Positions 15,594-26,219 are shown, numbered from the stretch's first letter. The stretch: 34,719 nt of DNA from Candidatus Rokubacteria bacterium GWA2_70_23 (GCA_001788395.1 MGBT01000154.1:1-34719); one strand, 5' to 3'. The notes: generated from the sequence alone by a model not told the origin. A program made the numbers and translations.

Positions 15594-15883
15594 GAAGCGT
15601 TGAGTTTCATCCCGAGGCACGGGACGAGTTCATTTCGGCAGCCCAGTTCTACGAGAGCCAAACGGCTGGGCTCGGGCTGGACTTCATCCGCACGGTTCAG
15701 CACACGTACGAACGACTGCTCGAGTTTCCTGCCACCGGCCCGCCGTTTGGCCGCCGGCTCAGGCGCCTTCTGGTTCCGAAGTTTCCCTACGGCCTCCTGT
15801 ATCGTGTCGAGCCTGAGCGCATCTACATCGTGGCGGTCATGCACCTGCACCGTCGCCCCGGCTACTGGCGGTTACGGCGCTGA
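15590..15883 (+). CDS. RelE/ParE family toxin
   Basis: A 97-aa toxin of the RelE/ParE superfamily starting at GTG 15590. It has the family opening VEFHPEARDEFISAAQFYE, the middle helix LGLDFIRTVQHTYERLLEFPATGPP and the C-terminal strands RLLVPKFPYGLLYRVEPERIYIVAVMHLHRRPGYW. The RRPGYW ending is typical of ParE-like members paired with this antitoxin family. ParE proteins poison gyrase and RelE proteins cleave mRNA; which applies is not decidable from sequence alone. Ten bases after the stop lies GCCCAAC (15893-15899), a possible left box of another attC. Confidence 0.9.
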   Translation: MRSVEFHPEARDEFISAAQFYESQTAGLGLDFIRTVQHTYERLLEFPATGPPFGRRLRRLLVPKFPYGLLYRVEPERIYIVAVMHLHRRPGYWRLRR

Positions 15884-16119
15884 AACGACGCTGCCCAACT
15901 CTCGTTCGCCCATTCGCGTGACCTTGTGCCCACCGGCCTCGGCCGATCGCTCCTGGTCCTGGTGGGCGCCGTCTGGGTCTTGCGGGCCATGGAGCAAGGG
16001 GATTGGCCCCTGACCTCCCGGCCGCGCCGACCGCGTGCCAGCGGCGCGCGCAGGTTCCCTCCGCGTCATGTCGCGATCGGTGACTGGAGGCCCGGCTGGC
16101 GAACTCGCGAGGGCGGCAG

Positions 16120-17076
16120 TTGAAGACCTGGGCCGCCACGGTCGCCCATGCCGAGGCCGGGACGCGTCTGGACCGCTGGCTGGCCGGGGGCCTCTCGGAT
16201 CTCTCGCGCACGCGGCTCCGCGCGCTGATCGAGGGCGGCCAGGTCCGCGTGGGCGGTCACGCCGTCAAGGCGGCGCACCGCCTCAGGGCCGGCGAGCGCG
16301 TCGAGGTCCTCATCCCTCCGCCGCCTCTCGAGACCATGGCCCCGGAGGCGATCCCGCTCCGCATCGTCCTGGAGGACGAGGACGTGCTCGTGGTGGACAA
16401 GCCCGCGGGGATGGTGACGCATCCGGGGGCAGGGCAGCGCACCGGCACCCTGGCGGCGGCGGCGCTGGCGCATGCTCCCGGGATCGCGGGCGTCGGGGGA
16501 CCACGCCGGCCGGGGATCGTCCACCGGCTGGACAAGGGCACCTCGGGCCTGATCGTGCTGGCGAAGACGCAGCGCGCCTACGACGCGCTCACCTCGCAGC
16601 TCGAGCGGCGCAGCGTGACGCGCCGCTATCTCTGCCTCGTCCATGGCGCCGTGAGGTCGGCGAGCGGCGTCATCGACGCCCCGCTGGCGCGAGACCCGCG
16701 CTCGCGCATCCGCATGGCCGTGGCGCGGGCGGGCACGGGCAAGCGGGCCGTGACGCGCTACACCGTGCTCGAGGGCTTTCCGGGCGTCAGCTTCCTCGAG
16801 TGCCGGCTCGAGACCGGCCGCACGCATCAGATCCGCGTCCACCTGGCCTCGCTGGGCCACCCGTTGCTGGGAGACGAGACCTACGGCCGACGGCGGGCGG
16901 CGCCCGTCAGCGACCCCGAGCTCGCCCGGCTCATCCGGGAGCTCGACGGCGTGGCGCTACACGCCGCGGGACTGGCCTTCATTCATCCGGGCTCCGGGGC
17001 CCCCGTGGAGCTCCTGTCTCCTTTGCCCGACAGAATGGAGCGCCTGCTGTCTCGCCTGCGCCACAGGTCGCCATGA
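16120..17076 (+). CDS. rluD: RluA/RluD-family 23S rRNA pseudouridine synthase
   Basis: A 318-aa enzyme that converts uridines in large-subunit rRNA to pseudouridine. The N-terminal S4 RNA-binding domain (about residues 12-65) is followed by the catalytic domain. LVVDKPAGMVTHPG and GIVHRLDKGTSGLIVLAK carry the catalytic Asp (D138), and LETGRTHQIRVHLASLGHPLLGD is the family's C-terminal motif. The start is TTG 16120 with GAGGG (16109-16113) 6 bases upstream. RluD normally modifies helix 69, but RluC-type specificity cannot be excluded. The gene usually follows lspA directly; here about 2 kb with toxin-antitoxin genes intervene. A CATGGC-TGA-GCCATG palindrome (17081-17095) lies after the stop. 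Confidence 0.92.
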   Translation: MKTWAATVAHAEAGTRLDRWLAGGLSDLSRTRLRALIEGGQVRVGGHAVKAAHRLRAGERVEVLIPPPPLETMAPEAIPLRIVLEDEDVLVVDKPAGMVTHPGAGQRTGTLAAAALAHAPGIAGVGGPRRPGIVHRLDKGTSGLIVLAKTQRAYDALTSQLERRSVTRRYLCLVHGAVRSASGVIDAPLARDPRSRIRMAVARAGTGKRAVTRYTVLEGFPGVSFLECRLETGRTHQIRVHLASLGHPLLGDETYGRRRAAPVSDPELARLIRELDGVALHAAGLAFIHPGSGAPVELLSPLPDRMERLLSRLRHRSP

Positions 17077-17176
17077 TCAGCATGGCTGAGCCATGTTGCC
17101 CGTGGGCGAGACGGTCGCATCAGCCGCGGTTTGGCGGGCGCGAGGGGCCGATCGGGGCCCGTGGCACGCCGCGTGC

Positions 17177-17182
17177 TAGAAT
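17177..17182 (+). promoter_or_regulatory. -10-like TAGAAT before glmU
   Basis: TAGAAT ends 9 bases before ATG 17192 and no Shine-Dalgarno lies between. No good -35 is visible. The position fits a nearly leaderless transcript. Confidence 0.45.
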
Positions 17183-17191
17183 CGATCAAGC

Positions 17192-18601
17192 ATGAAGAAG
17201 CTGACAGCGGTCATTCTCGCGGCGGGCGAGGCCAAGCGCATGCGCTCGAGCCGCCCAAAGGTGCTCCACCCGCTCTGCGGCCGACCCCTCATCGCGTATC
17301 CCGTCGCGGTGTGCCGGGCGCTGGGGGCCCGCGTGGTGGTGGTCGTGGGGCGCGCCGCCGGCGAGGTGCGCGCCGCGGTCGGCGAGGCTGGCGACGTGAC
17401 CTTCGTCGAGCAGAAGGAGCGCCTCGGCACGGGGCATGCGGTGCTCCAGACGCGTGGCGCCTGCGGGGGCGACGAGGGGATTCTCCTCGTGATTCCCGCC
17501 GACCAACCGCTGCTCGCCGAGCCCACGCTGCGCCGCCTCGTGGAGCATCACCGCGCCACCGGCGCCGCCGCCACCCTGCTCACGGCCGTGCTGGACGATC
17601 CCACCGGCTACGGCCGGGTGGTCCGCGAGGGCGAGCGACCCGTCGCCATTGTCGAGCACCGCGATGCGACGGAAGCGCAGCGCGCCATCCGCGAGATCGG
17701 CACATCCGTCTACTGCTTCGAGGCCCGCCGCTTCTGGCCGGCGCTCGCGCAGGTGACGCCCCAGAACGACCAGGGGGAGTACTACCTCACCGACGTCATC
17801 GGGATTCTCCAGCGCGCGGGGCAGCGGATCGAGGCCGTGGTCGCACCCGATGCGGCCGAGTGCCTCGGCATCAACGACCGGAAGCAGCTCGCCCAGGTCT
17901 CGGCCGTCGTGCGGCAGCGCATTCTCGACCGGCTCATGGCCGAGGGCGTTACCGTCCTCGACCCGGCCTCGACCTTCGTGGACGACACCGTGCGGATCGG
18001 GGCGGACACCGTGATCTATCCCGGAGTGATCCTCGAGGGGCAGACCGTCATCGGCAGCGAGTGCGTGGTGGGGCCGGGCTGCCACGTCGTGTCGAGCCGG
18101 CTGGGCGATGGCGTGGCGCTCAAGCCCTACTGCGTGCTCACCGAGGCCCGCGTGGAGGACGGCGCGCAGCTCGGCCCCTTCTGCCACCTGCGGCCGCTCT
18201 CGCACGTGGGCCCGGCGGCGAAGATCGGCAACTTCGTGGAGCTCAAGAAGTCGCGCATCGGGCGCGGGGCCAAGGTGCCCCACCTCTCCTACGTCGGGGA
18301 TGCCACGGTGGGCGAGGGCGCCAACCTGGGCGCGGGCACGATCACCTGCAACTACGACGGCGTGAACAAGCACGAGACCGTGATCGGCGACCAGGCCTTC
18401 ATCGGCACCAACGCGAGCCTCGTCGCCCCGGTGACCATCGGCGAGGGCGCCTACGTGGCGGCGGGCTCGGTCATCACCAAGAACGTCCCGCCCGGCGCGC
18501 TGGCCGTGGCGCGCGGCCGGCAGGAGATACGCGAGGGCTGGGTAGCGCGCCGGCAGGCGGCGCGCAGGCGCGAGACGCAGCCGCCAGAGGGCCAGGACTA
18601 G
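17192..18601 (+). CDS. glmU: Bifunctional GlcNAc-1-P uridyltransferase / GlcN-1-P acetyltransferase
   Basis: A 469-aa cytosolic enzyme making UDP-GlcNAc, the precursor of peptidoglycan and LPS. The N-terminal nucleotidyltransferase domain (to about residue 230) starts AVILAAGEAKRMRSSRPKVLH and includes EQKERLGTGHAV and IPADQPLL. The C-terminal left-handed beta-helix (about 250-450) contains LSYVGDATVGEGANLGAGTITCNYDG (GAGT at 380-383) and VNKHETVIGDQAFIGTNASLVAP. The nucleotide loop is odd: the usual LAAGxGTRM reads LAAGEAKRM, so the second Gly and the Thr are replaced. The enzyme is otherwise full length. glmS follows after 150 bases, giving the two consecutive steps of amino-sugar synthesis. 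Confidence 0.95.
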   Translation: MKKLTAVILAAGEAKRMRSSRPKVLHPLCGRPLIAYPVAVCRALGARVVVVVGRAAGEVRAAVGEAGDVTFVEQKERLGTGHAVLQTRGACGGDEGILLVIPADQPLLAEPTLRRLVEHHRATGAAATLLTAVLDDPTGYGRVVREGERPVAIVEHRDATEAQRAIREIGTSVYCFEARRFWPALAQVTPQNDQGEYYLTDVIGILQRAGQRIEAVVAPDAAECLGINDRKQLAQVSAVVRQRILDRLMAEGVTVLDPASTFVDDTVRIGADTVIYPGVILEGQTVIGSECVVGPGCHVVSSRLGDGVALKPYCVLTEARVEDGAQLGPFCHLRPLSHVGPAAKIGNFVELKKSRIGRGAKVPHLSYVGDATVGEGANLGAGTITCNYDGVNKHETVIGDQAFIGTNASLVAPVTIGEGAYVAAGSVITKNVPPGALAVARGRQEIREGWVARRQAARRRETQPPEGQD

Positions 18602-18651
18602 CACGATGCTCAGGAGTTCTCAGGTCGCTCAAAAGGGTCCAGATGCGAGGC

Positions 18652-18720
18652 GGCGCCCGACGGCCGCACGCGAGGCGTACTCTCTGTACGTTGAGCGTGC
18701 GGCCGAGGGCGCCAACGAAG
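18652..18720. repeat. Palindromic element, copy 2 (glmU-glmS)
   Basis: The inner stem GGCCGCACG (18662-18670) pairs exactly with CGTGCGGCC (18696-18704). Outer GGCGCC boxes (18652-18657 and 18708-18713) add to it. The loop holds the same core as copy 1: CGTAC (18676-18680), TCTCT and GTACG (18686-18690), flanked by CGAGG and TTGAG. The core differs from copy 1 by a single base, whereas the 9-bp stem is entirely different yet perfectly paired. AACGAAG (18714-18720) follows at the same 18-base distance as in copy 1. A separate GGCCG/CGGCC hairpin (18727-18743) lies just before glmS. Confidence 0.75.
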
Positions 18721-18751
18721 CAGATGGGCCGTTGTCAGCGGCCTGCTAGCC

Positions 18752-20590
<1,839 letters not shown>

Positions 20591-20646
20591 CCGCCGCCCG
20601 CGGAGCCCGCATCCAGGCTCCCCCCGGTGCGCGCGCTCCCGTGTGG

Positions 20647-20652
20647 TATCGT
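20647..20652 (+). promoter_or_regulatory. -10-like TATCGT before pcrA
   Basis: TATCGT ends 8 bases before ATG 20661 in the 70-base gap after glmS. No Shine-Dalgarno is present. The spacing matches the other close -10 boxes in the window. Confidence 0.35.
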
Positions 20653-20660
20653 ACAAGCCC

Positions 20661-22853
20661 ATGCTCCGCTCGGACGTGAGCCGCGAGGCGATTCTCGGCC
20701 CGCTGAATCCGGTGCAGCGGGAAGCCGTGACGGCCACCCGGGGCCCGCTCCTCGTCCTGGCGGGGGCGGGGAGCGGCAAGACGCGCGTCATCGCCCACCG
20801 CATCGCCTATCTCCTCGGCGTCGAGGGGGTCCATCCGCGCCACGTCCTCGCCGTCACGTTCACGAACAAGGCCGCCGGGGAGATGCGCCGGCGCGTCGAG
20901 GAGCTGGTGCTGTCCGCGGGGATCCGCCCGCCCCTCATCGCCACCTTCCACGCCACGTGCGTCCGGCTGCTCCGCGCGCACGCCCCGCGCGTGGGCCTCA
21001 CCCCCTCCTTCGTGATCTACGACGAGGAGGACCGGCTCACCCTGGTCCGGGAGGCCATGCGCGAGCTCAAGCTCGACGAGCGCGAGCTCACGCCGACCGC
21101 GGCGGTGTACCGGATCAGCCACGCCAAGAACCAGATGCTCTCGGTGGAGGAGGTCGAGCGCTTCGCCCGGACGCCGCGCGAGGAGCGCCTCGCCTCGCTG
21201 TACCGACTCTACGAGGGCCGGCTGCACGGGATCGGCGCGGTGGACTTCGACGACCTGCTGCTCCTGGGCGTGCGCCTCTTCGAGGCCGCGCCGGACACCC
21301 TCGCGTGGTACCGGGAGCTCTGGCAGCACGTCCTGGTGGACGAGTACCAGGACACCAACCGCGCCCAGTACCAGCTGGTGCGGCTCCTGACGCAGGAACA
21401 CCGCAACCTCTGTGTCGTGGGCGATCCCGACCAGTCGGTCTACCGCTGGCGGGGCGCGGATCTCCGGAACATCCTCGACTTCGAGAAGGACTTCCCGGAC
21501 TGCCGCGTGGTGGCGCTCGAGCAGAACTACCGGTCCACGAAGCGCATCCTCCGGATGGCCTCGGCGGTCATCCAGCACAACACGGCGCGCAAGGACAAGA
21601 CGCTCTGGACGGAGAACGCCGAAGGAGAGACGGCGGCCGTGTACCGGGCGTGGGACGAGAACGAGGAGGCAGGCTTCGTGGCCCGCGCGATCCGCGACCT
21701 CCACGACCGGGGCGGCGAGTACCGCGACGCGGCGATCTTCTATCGGACCAACGCCCAGTCGCGGGTCCTGGAGGACGCGCTCCGCCGCGCGAGCCTCCCG
21801 TACCTCATCGTGGGGGGCGTCCGGTTCTACGAGCGGAGAGAGATCAAGGACGTGGTGGCCTATCTCCGCCTCGTGGTGAACCCCAGGGACGACGTCGCAT
21901 TTCGCCGCGCGGTGGCCGCGCCCTCCCGCGGAATCGGCCGGACGACGCTCGACCATCTGGATGCCCTGGCGCGCCGCAGCGCGCTGGGCCTGCTGGCCGG
22001 TTGCGACGCGCTCCCGCCCGAGATCACGGCCAAGCCGCGCAAGGCGCTCCAGGAGTTCGCCGGGCTCGTCGTCCGTCTCGGGGAGCGGCGCGCCGCGCTG
22101 CAGCTGCCGGCCTTCATCGACGAGGTGCTGGCCGCCTCCGGCTACCGCGAGGCGCTCAAGGCCGAGCGCACCGCGGAGGCCGATGCGCGGATCGAGAACC
22201 TGGAGGAGCTCGTCGCGGCCTCCGAGGAGTTTCTCCAGTCCCGGGCGGCCGAGCCCCCGGGCGAGGGGGCGCTGGAAGCCTTCCTCGACTCCATCTCCCT
22301 CGTGGCCGACACCGATGAGATCGAGGAGGACCCCACGGGGGTCACGCTCATGACGCTGCACGCCGCCAAGGGGCTCGAGTTCCCCGCCGTGTTCCTCACG
22401 GGCATGGAGGAAGGGATCTTCCCCCACTCGCGCTCCATGAACGACCCGGAGGAGCTGGAGGAGGAGCGGCGGCTCTGCTACGTCGGCCTCACCCGGGCCA
22501 AGGAGCGTCTCTTCCTGTCCTACGCGCTCCACCGGCGGCTGCACGGGTACGGGCTCGGGGAGCCCTCGCGCTTCCTCCTGGAGATCCCGGAGGACGCCCT
22601 GACGCTCCTCAACTCCCGCGCCGCCGAGCCGCGCATGCCGTCGCGCTCGACCGGACCCATGCCGCAGGAGGTGGAGCCGGACGACGATCTGCCCTTCCGC
22701 GTGGGCGCCAGGCTCCGGCACGCGCGCTGGGGCGAGGGGCTCCTGGTGGGGATCGAGCGGGAAGGGGCCGACGTGATCGCCACCGTGCACTTCGCGAGCG
22801 TCGGGCGCAAGCGCCTGTCGCTCCAGTACGCGCACCTCGTGGAGATCGAATGA
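20661..22853 (+). CDS. pcrA: UvrD/PcrA-type superfamily 1 DNA helicase
   Basis: A 730-aa ATP-dependent 3'-5' DNA helicase of repair and replication-fork maintenance. The Q motif is LNPVQREAV (Q19). Walker A is GAGSGKT (residues 35-41), followed by motif Ia FTNKAAGEMRRR. Walker B is VDEYQDTNRAQY, then motif III VGDPDQSVYRWRGA, motif IV LEQNYRST, motif V VTLMTLHAAKGLEFPAVF and motif VI YVGLTRAKERL. The C-terminal GARLRHARWGEGLLVGIE domain is the Tudor-like tail typical of PcrA/UvrD. ATG 20661 is chosen because upstream in-frame sequence lacks homology. The stop overlaps gatC by 4 bases (ATGA). Confidence 0.94.
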   Translation: MLRSDVSREAILGPLNPVQREAVTATRGPLLVLAGAGSGKTRVIAHRIAYLLGVEGVHPRHVLAVTFTNKAAGEMRRRVEELVLSAGIRPPLIATFHATCVRLLRAHAPRVGLTPSFVIYDEEDRLTLVREAMRELKLDERELTPTAAVYRISHAKNQMLSVEEVERFARTPREERLASLYRLYEGRLHGIGAVDFDDLLLLGVRLFEAAPDTLAWYRELWQHVLVDEYQDTNRAQYQLVRLLTQEHRNLCVVGDPDQSVYRWRGADLRNILDFEKDFPDCRVVALEQNYRSTKRILRMASAVIQHNTARKDKTLWTENAEGETAAVYRAWDENEEAGFVARAIRDLHDRGGEYRDAAIFYRTNAQSRVLEDALRRASLPYLIVGGVRFYERREIKDVVAYLRLVVNPRDDVAFRRAVAAPSRGIGRTTLDHLDALARRSALGLLAGCDALPPEITAKPRKALQEFAGLVVRLGERRAALQLPAFIDEVLAASGYREALKAERTAEADARIENLEELVAASEEFLQSRAAEPPGEGALEAFLDSISLVADTDEIEEDPTGVTLMTLHAAKGLEFPAVFLTGMEEGIFPHSRSMNDPEELEEERRLCYVGLTRAKERLFLSYALHRRLHGYGLGEPSRFLLEIPEDALTLLNSRAAEPRMPSRSTGPMPQEVEPDDDLPFRVGARLRHARWGEGLLVGIEREGADVIATVHFASVGRKRLSLQYAHLVEIE

Positions 22854-23149
22854 CCCAGCCGAAGATCTCGCTGTCGCAGGTGGAGCATGTGGCCCGCCTG
22901 GCGCGGCTCGAGCTCTCCGAGGCCGACAAGGAGCGCATGCGCCGCGAGCTCGACGGCATCCTGTCCTACATCGACACGCTGCGGGCCCTTCAGACTGACG
23001 GTGTCGAGCCGACCTCGCATGCCGTCCCGCTCACCAACGTGATGCGGGAGGACGAGCCCCGCCCCTCCGTGCCGCAGACGGACATGCTGGCGAATGCGCC
23101 CGATCCGAGCGGCGAGTTCTTCCGCGTGCCCAGGATCATCGAAGAGTAG
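22850..23149 (+). CDS. gatC: Asp-tRNA(Asn)/Glu-tRNA(Gln) amidotransferase subunit C
   Basis: A 99-aa small subunit that wraps around GatA and stabilises the GatCAB complex. Family features are the N-terminal LSQVEHVARLARLELSEADKERM, the middle LDGILSYIDTLRALQTDGVEPTSHAVPL and the end LRED-like MREDEPRPS with FFRVPRIIEE. The start overlaps the pcrA stop (ATGA). gatA begins 3 bases after its stop. The complex converts misacylated Glu-tRNA(Gln) or Asp-tRNA(Asn) to the correct amide form; no glutaminyl-tRNA synthetase is seen in the window. Confidence 0.95.
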   Translation: MTQPKISLSQVEHVARLARLELSEADKERMRRELDGILSYIDTLRALQTDGVEPTSHAVPLTNVMREDEPRPSVPQTDMLANAPDPSGEFFRVPRIIEE

Positions 23150-23152
23150 GGC

Positions 23153-24622
23153 ATGCTCACGCGCCTCACCATCGAGGACCTGGCTGCCCGCTTCCGCCGG
23201 GGCGAGGCCACGCCGAGCCAGGCGGCGGCAGCGTACCTCGAGCGCATCGAGGCGCTCGACGGCCGCGTGAACGCGTTCCTCACGGTGACGCGGCAGGCGG
23301 CGCTCGGCCAGGCGGCGGAGGCCGACGCGCGCTTCACGGCCGGCCGGCCGCTCTCGCCGCTCGACGGCATCCCCATCGCCCTCAAGGACCTGCTCTGCAC
23401 GCGGGGGATCCGCACCACGTGCGGGTCCCGGATCCTCGAGACCTTCGTGCCGCCGTACGACGCCACGGTGATGGCGCGTCTCCGCGCGGCGGGCGCCGTG
23501 CTCCTCGGCAAGCTCAACATGGACGAGTTCGCCATGGGCTCGTCCACGGAGCACTCGGCCTTCTTCCCCACGCGGAACCCCTGGGATCTGGATCGCGTGC
23601 CCGGGGGCTCGTCCGGCGGCTCGGCGGCCGCGGCCGCCGCCGACCTCGCCGCGGCGACGCTCGGGTCGGACACCGGCGGCTCCATCCGGCAGCCGGCGGC
23701 CTTCTGCGGGACCGTGGGCCTCAAGCCCACCTACGGGCGCGTCTCGCGGTACGGTCTCATCGCCTTCGCCTCATCGCTGGACCAGATCGGCCCCTTCGCG
23801 AAGACGGTGGCCGACGCGGCGCTGGTCCTGGGGGTCATCGCCGGGGCCGACCCCCGGGACTCGACCTCGGTGGACGTCCCCGTGCCCGACTACCGCGCGG
23901 CGCTCGAGGGGGGGATCGCGGGGCTCCGGGTCGGGATTCCCGCCGAGTACTTCATCGACGGGATCGATCCCGAGGTGGAGGCGGCGGTGAAGGCGGCCAT
24001 CGAGGTGCTCCGCGGCCTCGGAGCGCGGCCGGAAGCCGTGTCGCTCCCGCACACCCGGTACGGGCTGGCCGCGTACTACGTCATCGCTCCCGCCGAGGCC
24101 TCCTCCAACCTGGCGCGGTACGACGGCGTGAAGTACGGGCTCCGGGTGCCGGGCGGACGCGACCTGATCGAGATGTACGGCCGGACGCGGGCGGCGGGCT
24201 TCGGGACCGAGGTCAAGCGCCGGGTCATGCTCGGCACCTATGCGCTGTCCGCGGGCTACTACGACGCCTACTACGGAAAGGCCCAGCGCGTGCGGACGCT
24301 GGTCCGGCGGGATTTCCAGGAGGCCTTCGAGCGGGTGGACGTGCTCGCCGCGCCCACCACGCCGGGTGTGGCGTTCACGCTGGGCGAGAAGACGGATCCC
24401 CTGCAGATGTACCTGAACGACATCCTGACCATCCCCGTGAACCTGGCCGGGCTGCCCGGGGTCTCGGTGCCCGCGGGCTTCACGACGTCGGGGCTCCCGA
24501 TCGGGCTGCAGCTCATCGGGCGGGCCTTCGACGAGTCCACCGTGCTGCGCGCCGCCCACGCCTACGAGCGCGCCACCGACTGGCACCTGAGAAAGCCCAC
24601 GTTGGAGGCGCCGCCCCGATGA
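23153..24622 (+). CDS. gatA: Asp-tRNA(Asn)/Glu-tRNA(Gln) amidotransferase subunit A
   Basis: A 489-aa glutamine amidase subunit that releases ammonia for the transamidation reaction. The amidase-signature catalytic triad is complete: K78 (IALKDLLC), cis-Ser region S153 ([11 protein letters not shown]) and nucleophile S177 ([12 protein letters not shown]). These positions match the usual triad with a one-residue offset. Other family motifs are [13 protein letters not shown] and TPTTPG-like APTTPGVAF. It begins 3 bases after gatC. Its TGA stop overlaps an ATG that opens a 12-codon mini-ORF within the tandem repeat before gatB. Confidence 0.97.
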   Translation: MLTRLTIEDLAARFRRGEATPSQAAAAYLERIEALDGRVNAFLTVTRQAALGQAAEADARFTAGRPLSPLDGIPIALKDLLCTRGIRTTCGSRILETFVPPYDATVMARLRAAGAVLLGKLNMDEFAMGSSTEHSAFFPTRNPWDLDRVPGGSSGGSAAAAAADLAAATLGSDTGGSIRQPAAFCGTVGLKPTYGRVSRYGLIAFASSLDQIGPFAKTVADAALVLGVIAGADPRDSTSVDVPVPDYRAALEGGIAGLRVGIPAEYFIDGIDPEVEAAVKAAIEVLRGLGARPEAVSLPHTRYGLAAYYVIAPAEASSNLARYDGVKYGLRVPGGRDLIEMYGRTRAAGFGTEVKRRVMLGTYALSAGYYDAYYGKAQRVRTLVRRDFQEAFERVDVLAAPTTPGVAFTLGEKTDPLQMYLNDILTIPVNLAGLPGVSVPAGFTTSGLPIGLQLIGRAFDESTVLRAAHAYERATDWHLRKPTLEAPPR

Positions 24623-24747
24623 GCCCGTCAGGGCGAAGAGGCCGAACCGCCAACTGATGTCTTCCACATTCAGGCGAGATGGAGAGCGACCCGTCAGGGC
24701 GAAGAGGCCGACCCGCCAACTGATGTCTTCCACATTCAGGCGACATG
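24619..24747 (+). repeat. Tandem 58-bp duplication carrying two mini-ORFs before gatB
   Basis: Two near-identical 58-bp units (24624-24681 and 24690-24747) lie at a 66-base period and differ at two positions. Each unit ends at an ATG; the second ATG is the gatB start. Mini-ORF 1 (24619-24657) reads [12 protein letters not shown] and starts within the gatA stop as ATGA. Mini-ORF 2 (24679-24723) reads MESDPSGRRGRPAN. Both end in TGA at the same unit position. They may be leader peptides or a chance product of the duplication. No clear Shine-Dalgarno precedes gatB except AGG 4 bases before its ATG. Confidence 0.75.
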
Positions 24748-26193
24748 AATGATCTAGAGACCGTCATCGGGCTCGAGGTCCACGCCCAGCTCCTGACCCG
24801 CAGCAAGATGTTCTGCGGCTGCTCGACGGCCTTCGGCGCGGCGCCCAACAGCCAGACCTGTCCCGTGTGCCAGGGCATGCCGGGGGCGCTGCCGGTGATC
24901 AACCGGAGCGCGGTGGAGTTCGGGATCAGGACCGCGCTGGCGGTGGGCTGCCGGGTCAACGAGCACCACCGCTTCGCGCGGAAGCACTACTACTACCCGG
25001 ACATGCCGAAGAACTTCCAGATCAGCCAGTACGAGGAGCCGCTGGCCGAGCACGGAGTCCTCGACATCGAGGTCGGCGGCTCCTCGCGCACCATCGGCAT
25101 CCAGCGGCTCCACCTCGAGGAGGACGTGGGCAAGCTCATCCACGAGGGACCGCTCGAGACGGCCCAGTCGAGCACCGTGGATTTCAACCGGGCCGGCGTC
25201 CCCCTCATGGAGATCGTCTCCAGGCCCGACATGCGGAGCCCCGCGGAGGCCGCGGCCTACCTGCGCACGCTCCGGACCATCGTCGTCTACCTCGGCGTCT
25301 GCGACGGGAACATGGAGGAGGGGTCGCTGCGCTGCGACGCCAACGTCTCGCTGCGCCCCGCGGGGAGCCCGGAGCTCGGTGTCAAGGTCGAGATCAAGAA
25401 CATGAACTCCTTCCGGAACGTCCAGCATGCCCTGGAGTACGAGGTCAAGCGGCAGGTACGCGCGCTCGCCGAGGGCGAGAAGATTGTCCAGGAGACCAGG
25501 CTGTGGGACCCGGAGCGCGTCCGGACCGTCTCCATGCGGTCCAAGGAGTATGCCCACGACTACCGCTATTTCCCGGAGCCGGACCTGCCGCCGCTCCAGG
25601 TCGAGGCCCGGTGGGTCGAGGCGATCCGTGCCACGCTGCCAGAGCTGCCGGCCGCGCGCCGCCGGCGCTTCGCCGGCGGTTACGGATTATCGGCGTACGA
25701 CGCCGACCGTCTCACCCAGGGACGGGCGCTGGCCGACTACTTCGAGACGACGGTGAGGGAGTACGACAAGCCCAAGATCGTCGCCAACTGGGTGCTCAAC
25801 GAGCTCCTGCGCGAGATGCCCGCGGACGATGACCGCGCGGTGGCGGCCTGTCCGATCCCACCCCGCAACCTGGCCGGGCTCCTCCGACTGATCGACGACG
25901 GGACCATCAGCGGCAAGATGGCCAAGGACGTCTTCGAGACGATGTACCGGACCGGCCAGGACGCCCCGTCCATCGTCGCGCGAGAGGGGCTGACCCAGGT
26001 CGCGGACGCCGGCGAGCTGAGGCGAGTCGTGGACCAGGTCCTGGCAGCGCACCCCAAGGTCGTCGAGGACTGGCGTGGGGGAAAGAAGGCCGCCCTGGGC
26101 TTCCTGGTGGGCCAGGTCATGAAGGCGACGCTGGGGCGGGCCAACCCGGCGCTGGTGAATCAGCTGCTGGGGGAAAAACTTCCGAAAGGTTAA
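24745..26193 (+). CDS. gatB: Asp-tRNA(Asn)/Glu-tRNA(Gln) amidotransferase subunit B
   Basis: A 482-aa subunit that binds the misacylated tRNA, activates its side-chain carboxylate with ATP and transamidates it. The N-terminal cradle domain shows [18 protein letters not shown] and the zinc Cys set C-G-C and C-P-V-C ([18 protein letters not shown]). [45 protein letters not shown] and EVKRQV follow. The YqeY-like tail covers about residues 335-482 and ends in [12 protein letters not shown]. The start is ATG 24745 at the end of the second tandem repeat unit. It is complete and of normal length. Confidence 0.97.
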   Translation: MNDLETVIGLEVHAQLLTRSKMFCGCSTAFGAAPNSQTCPVCQGMPGALPVINRSAVEFGIRTALAVGCRVNEHHRFARKHYYYPDMPKNFQISQYEEPLAEHGVLDIEVGGSSRTIGIQRLHLEEDVGKLIHEGPLETAQSSTVDFNRAGVPLMEIVSRPDMRSPAEAAAYLRTLRTIVVYLGVCDGNMEEGSLRCDANVSLRPAGSPELGVKVEIKNMNSFRNVQHALEYEVKRQVRALAEGEKIVQETRLWDPERVRTVSMRSKEYAHDYRYFPEPDLPPLQVEARWVEAIRATLPELPAARRRRFAGGYGLSAYDADRLTQGRALADYFETTVREYDKPKIVANWVLNELLREMPADDDRAVAACPIPPRNLAGLLRLIDDGTISGKMAKDVFETMYRTGQDAPSIVAREGLTQVADAGELRRVVDQVLAAHPKVVEDWRGGKKAALGFLVGQVMKATLGRANPALVNQLLGEKLPKG

Positions 26194-26202
26194 AGGGTTA
26201 AG

Positions 26203-26208
26203 TAGAAT
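26203..26208 (+). promoter_or_regulatory. -10-like TAGAAT before ftsE
   Basis: TAGAAT ends 11 bases before ATG 26220 in an unusually A/T-rich patch (26173-26208) between gatB and ftsE. TTCCGA (26180-26185) at a 17-base spacing is a weak -35. This probably starts the cell-division operon. Confidence 0.45.
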
Positions 26209-26219
26209 GGTGGTAGCCA

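Noticed and set aside
15884-16119. Full second attC after the ParE/RelE toxin
   Set aside because: Only the left box GCCCAAC is present. No paired L-box or GTTRRRY right box was found before rluD, so it is noted only as a possible truncated site.
18602-18751. glmS ribozyme/riboswitch
   Set aside because: The gap is only 150 bases and is filled by two hairpins. I could not match the ribozyme core.
23771-24733. - strand frame with the repeated peptide VEDISWRFGLFALTG
   Set aside because: It lies opposite gatA; only its first 40 or so residues come from the tandem repeat and the rest mirrors gatA. The repeat itself is reported instead.
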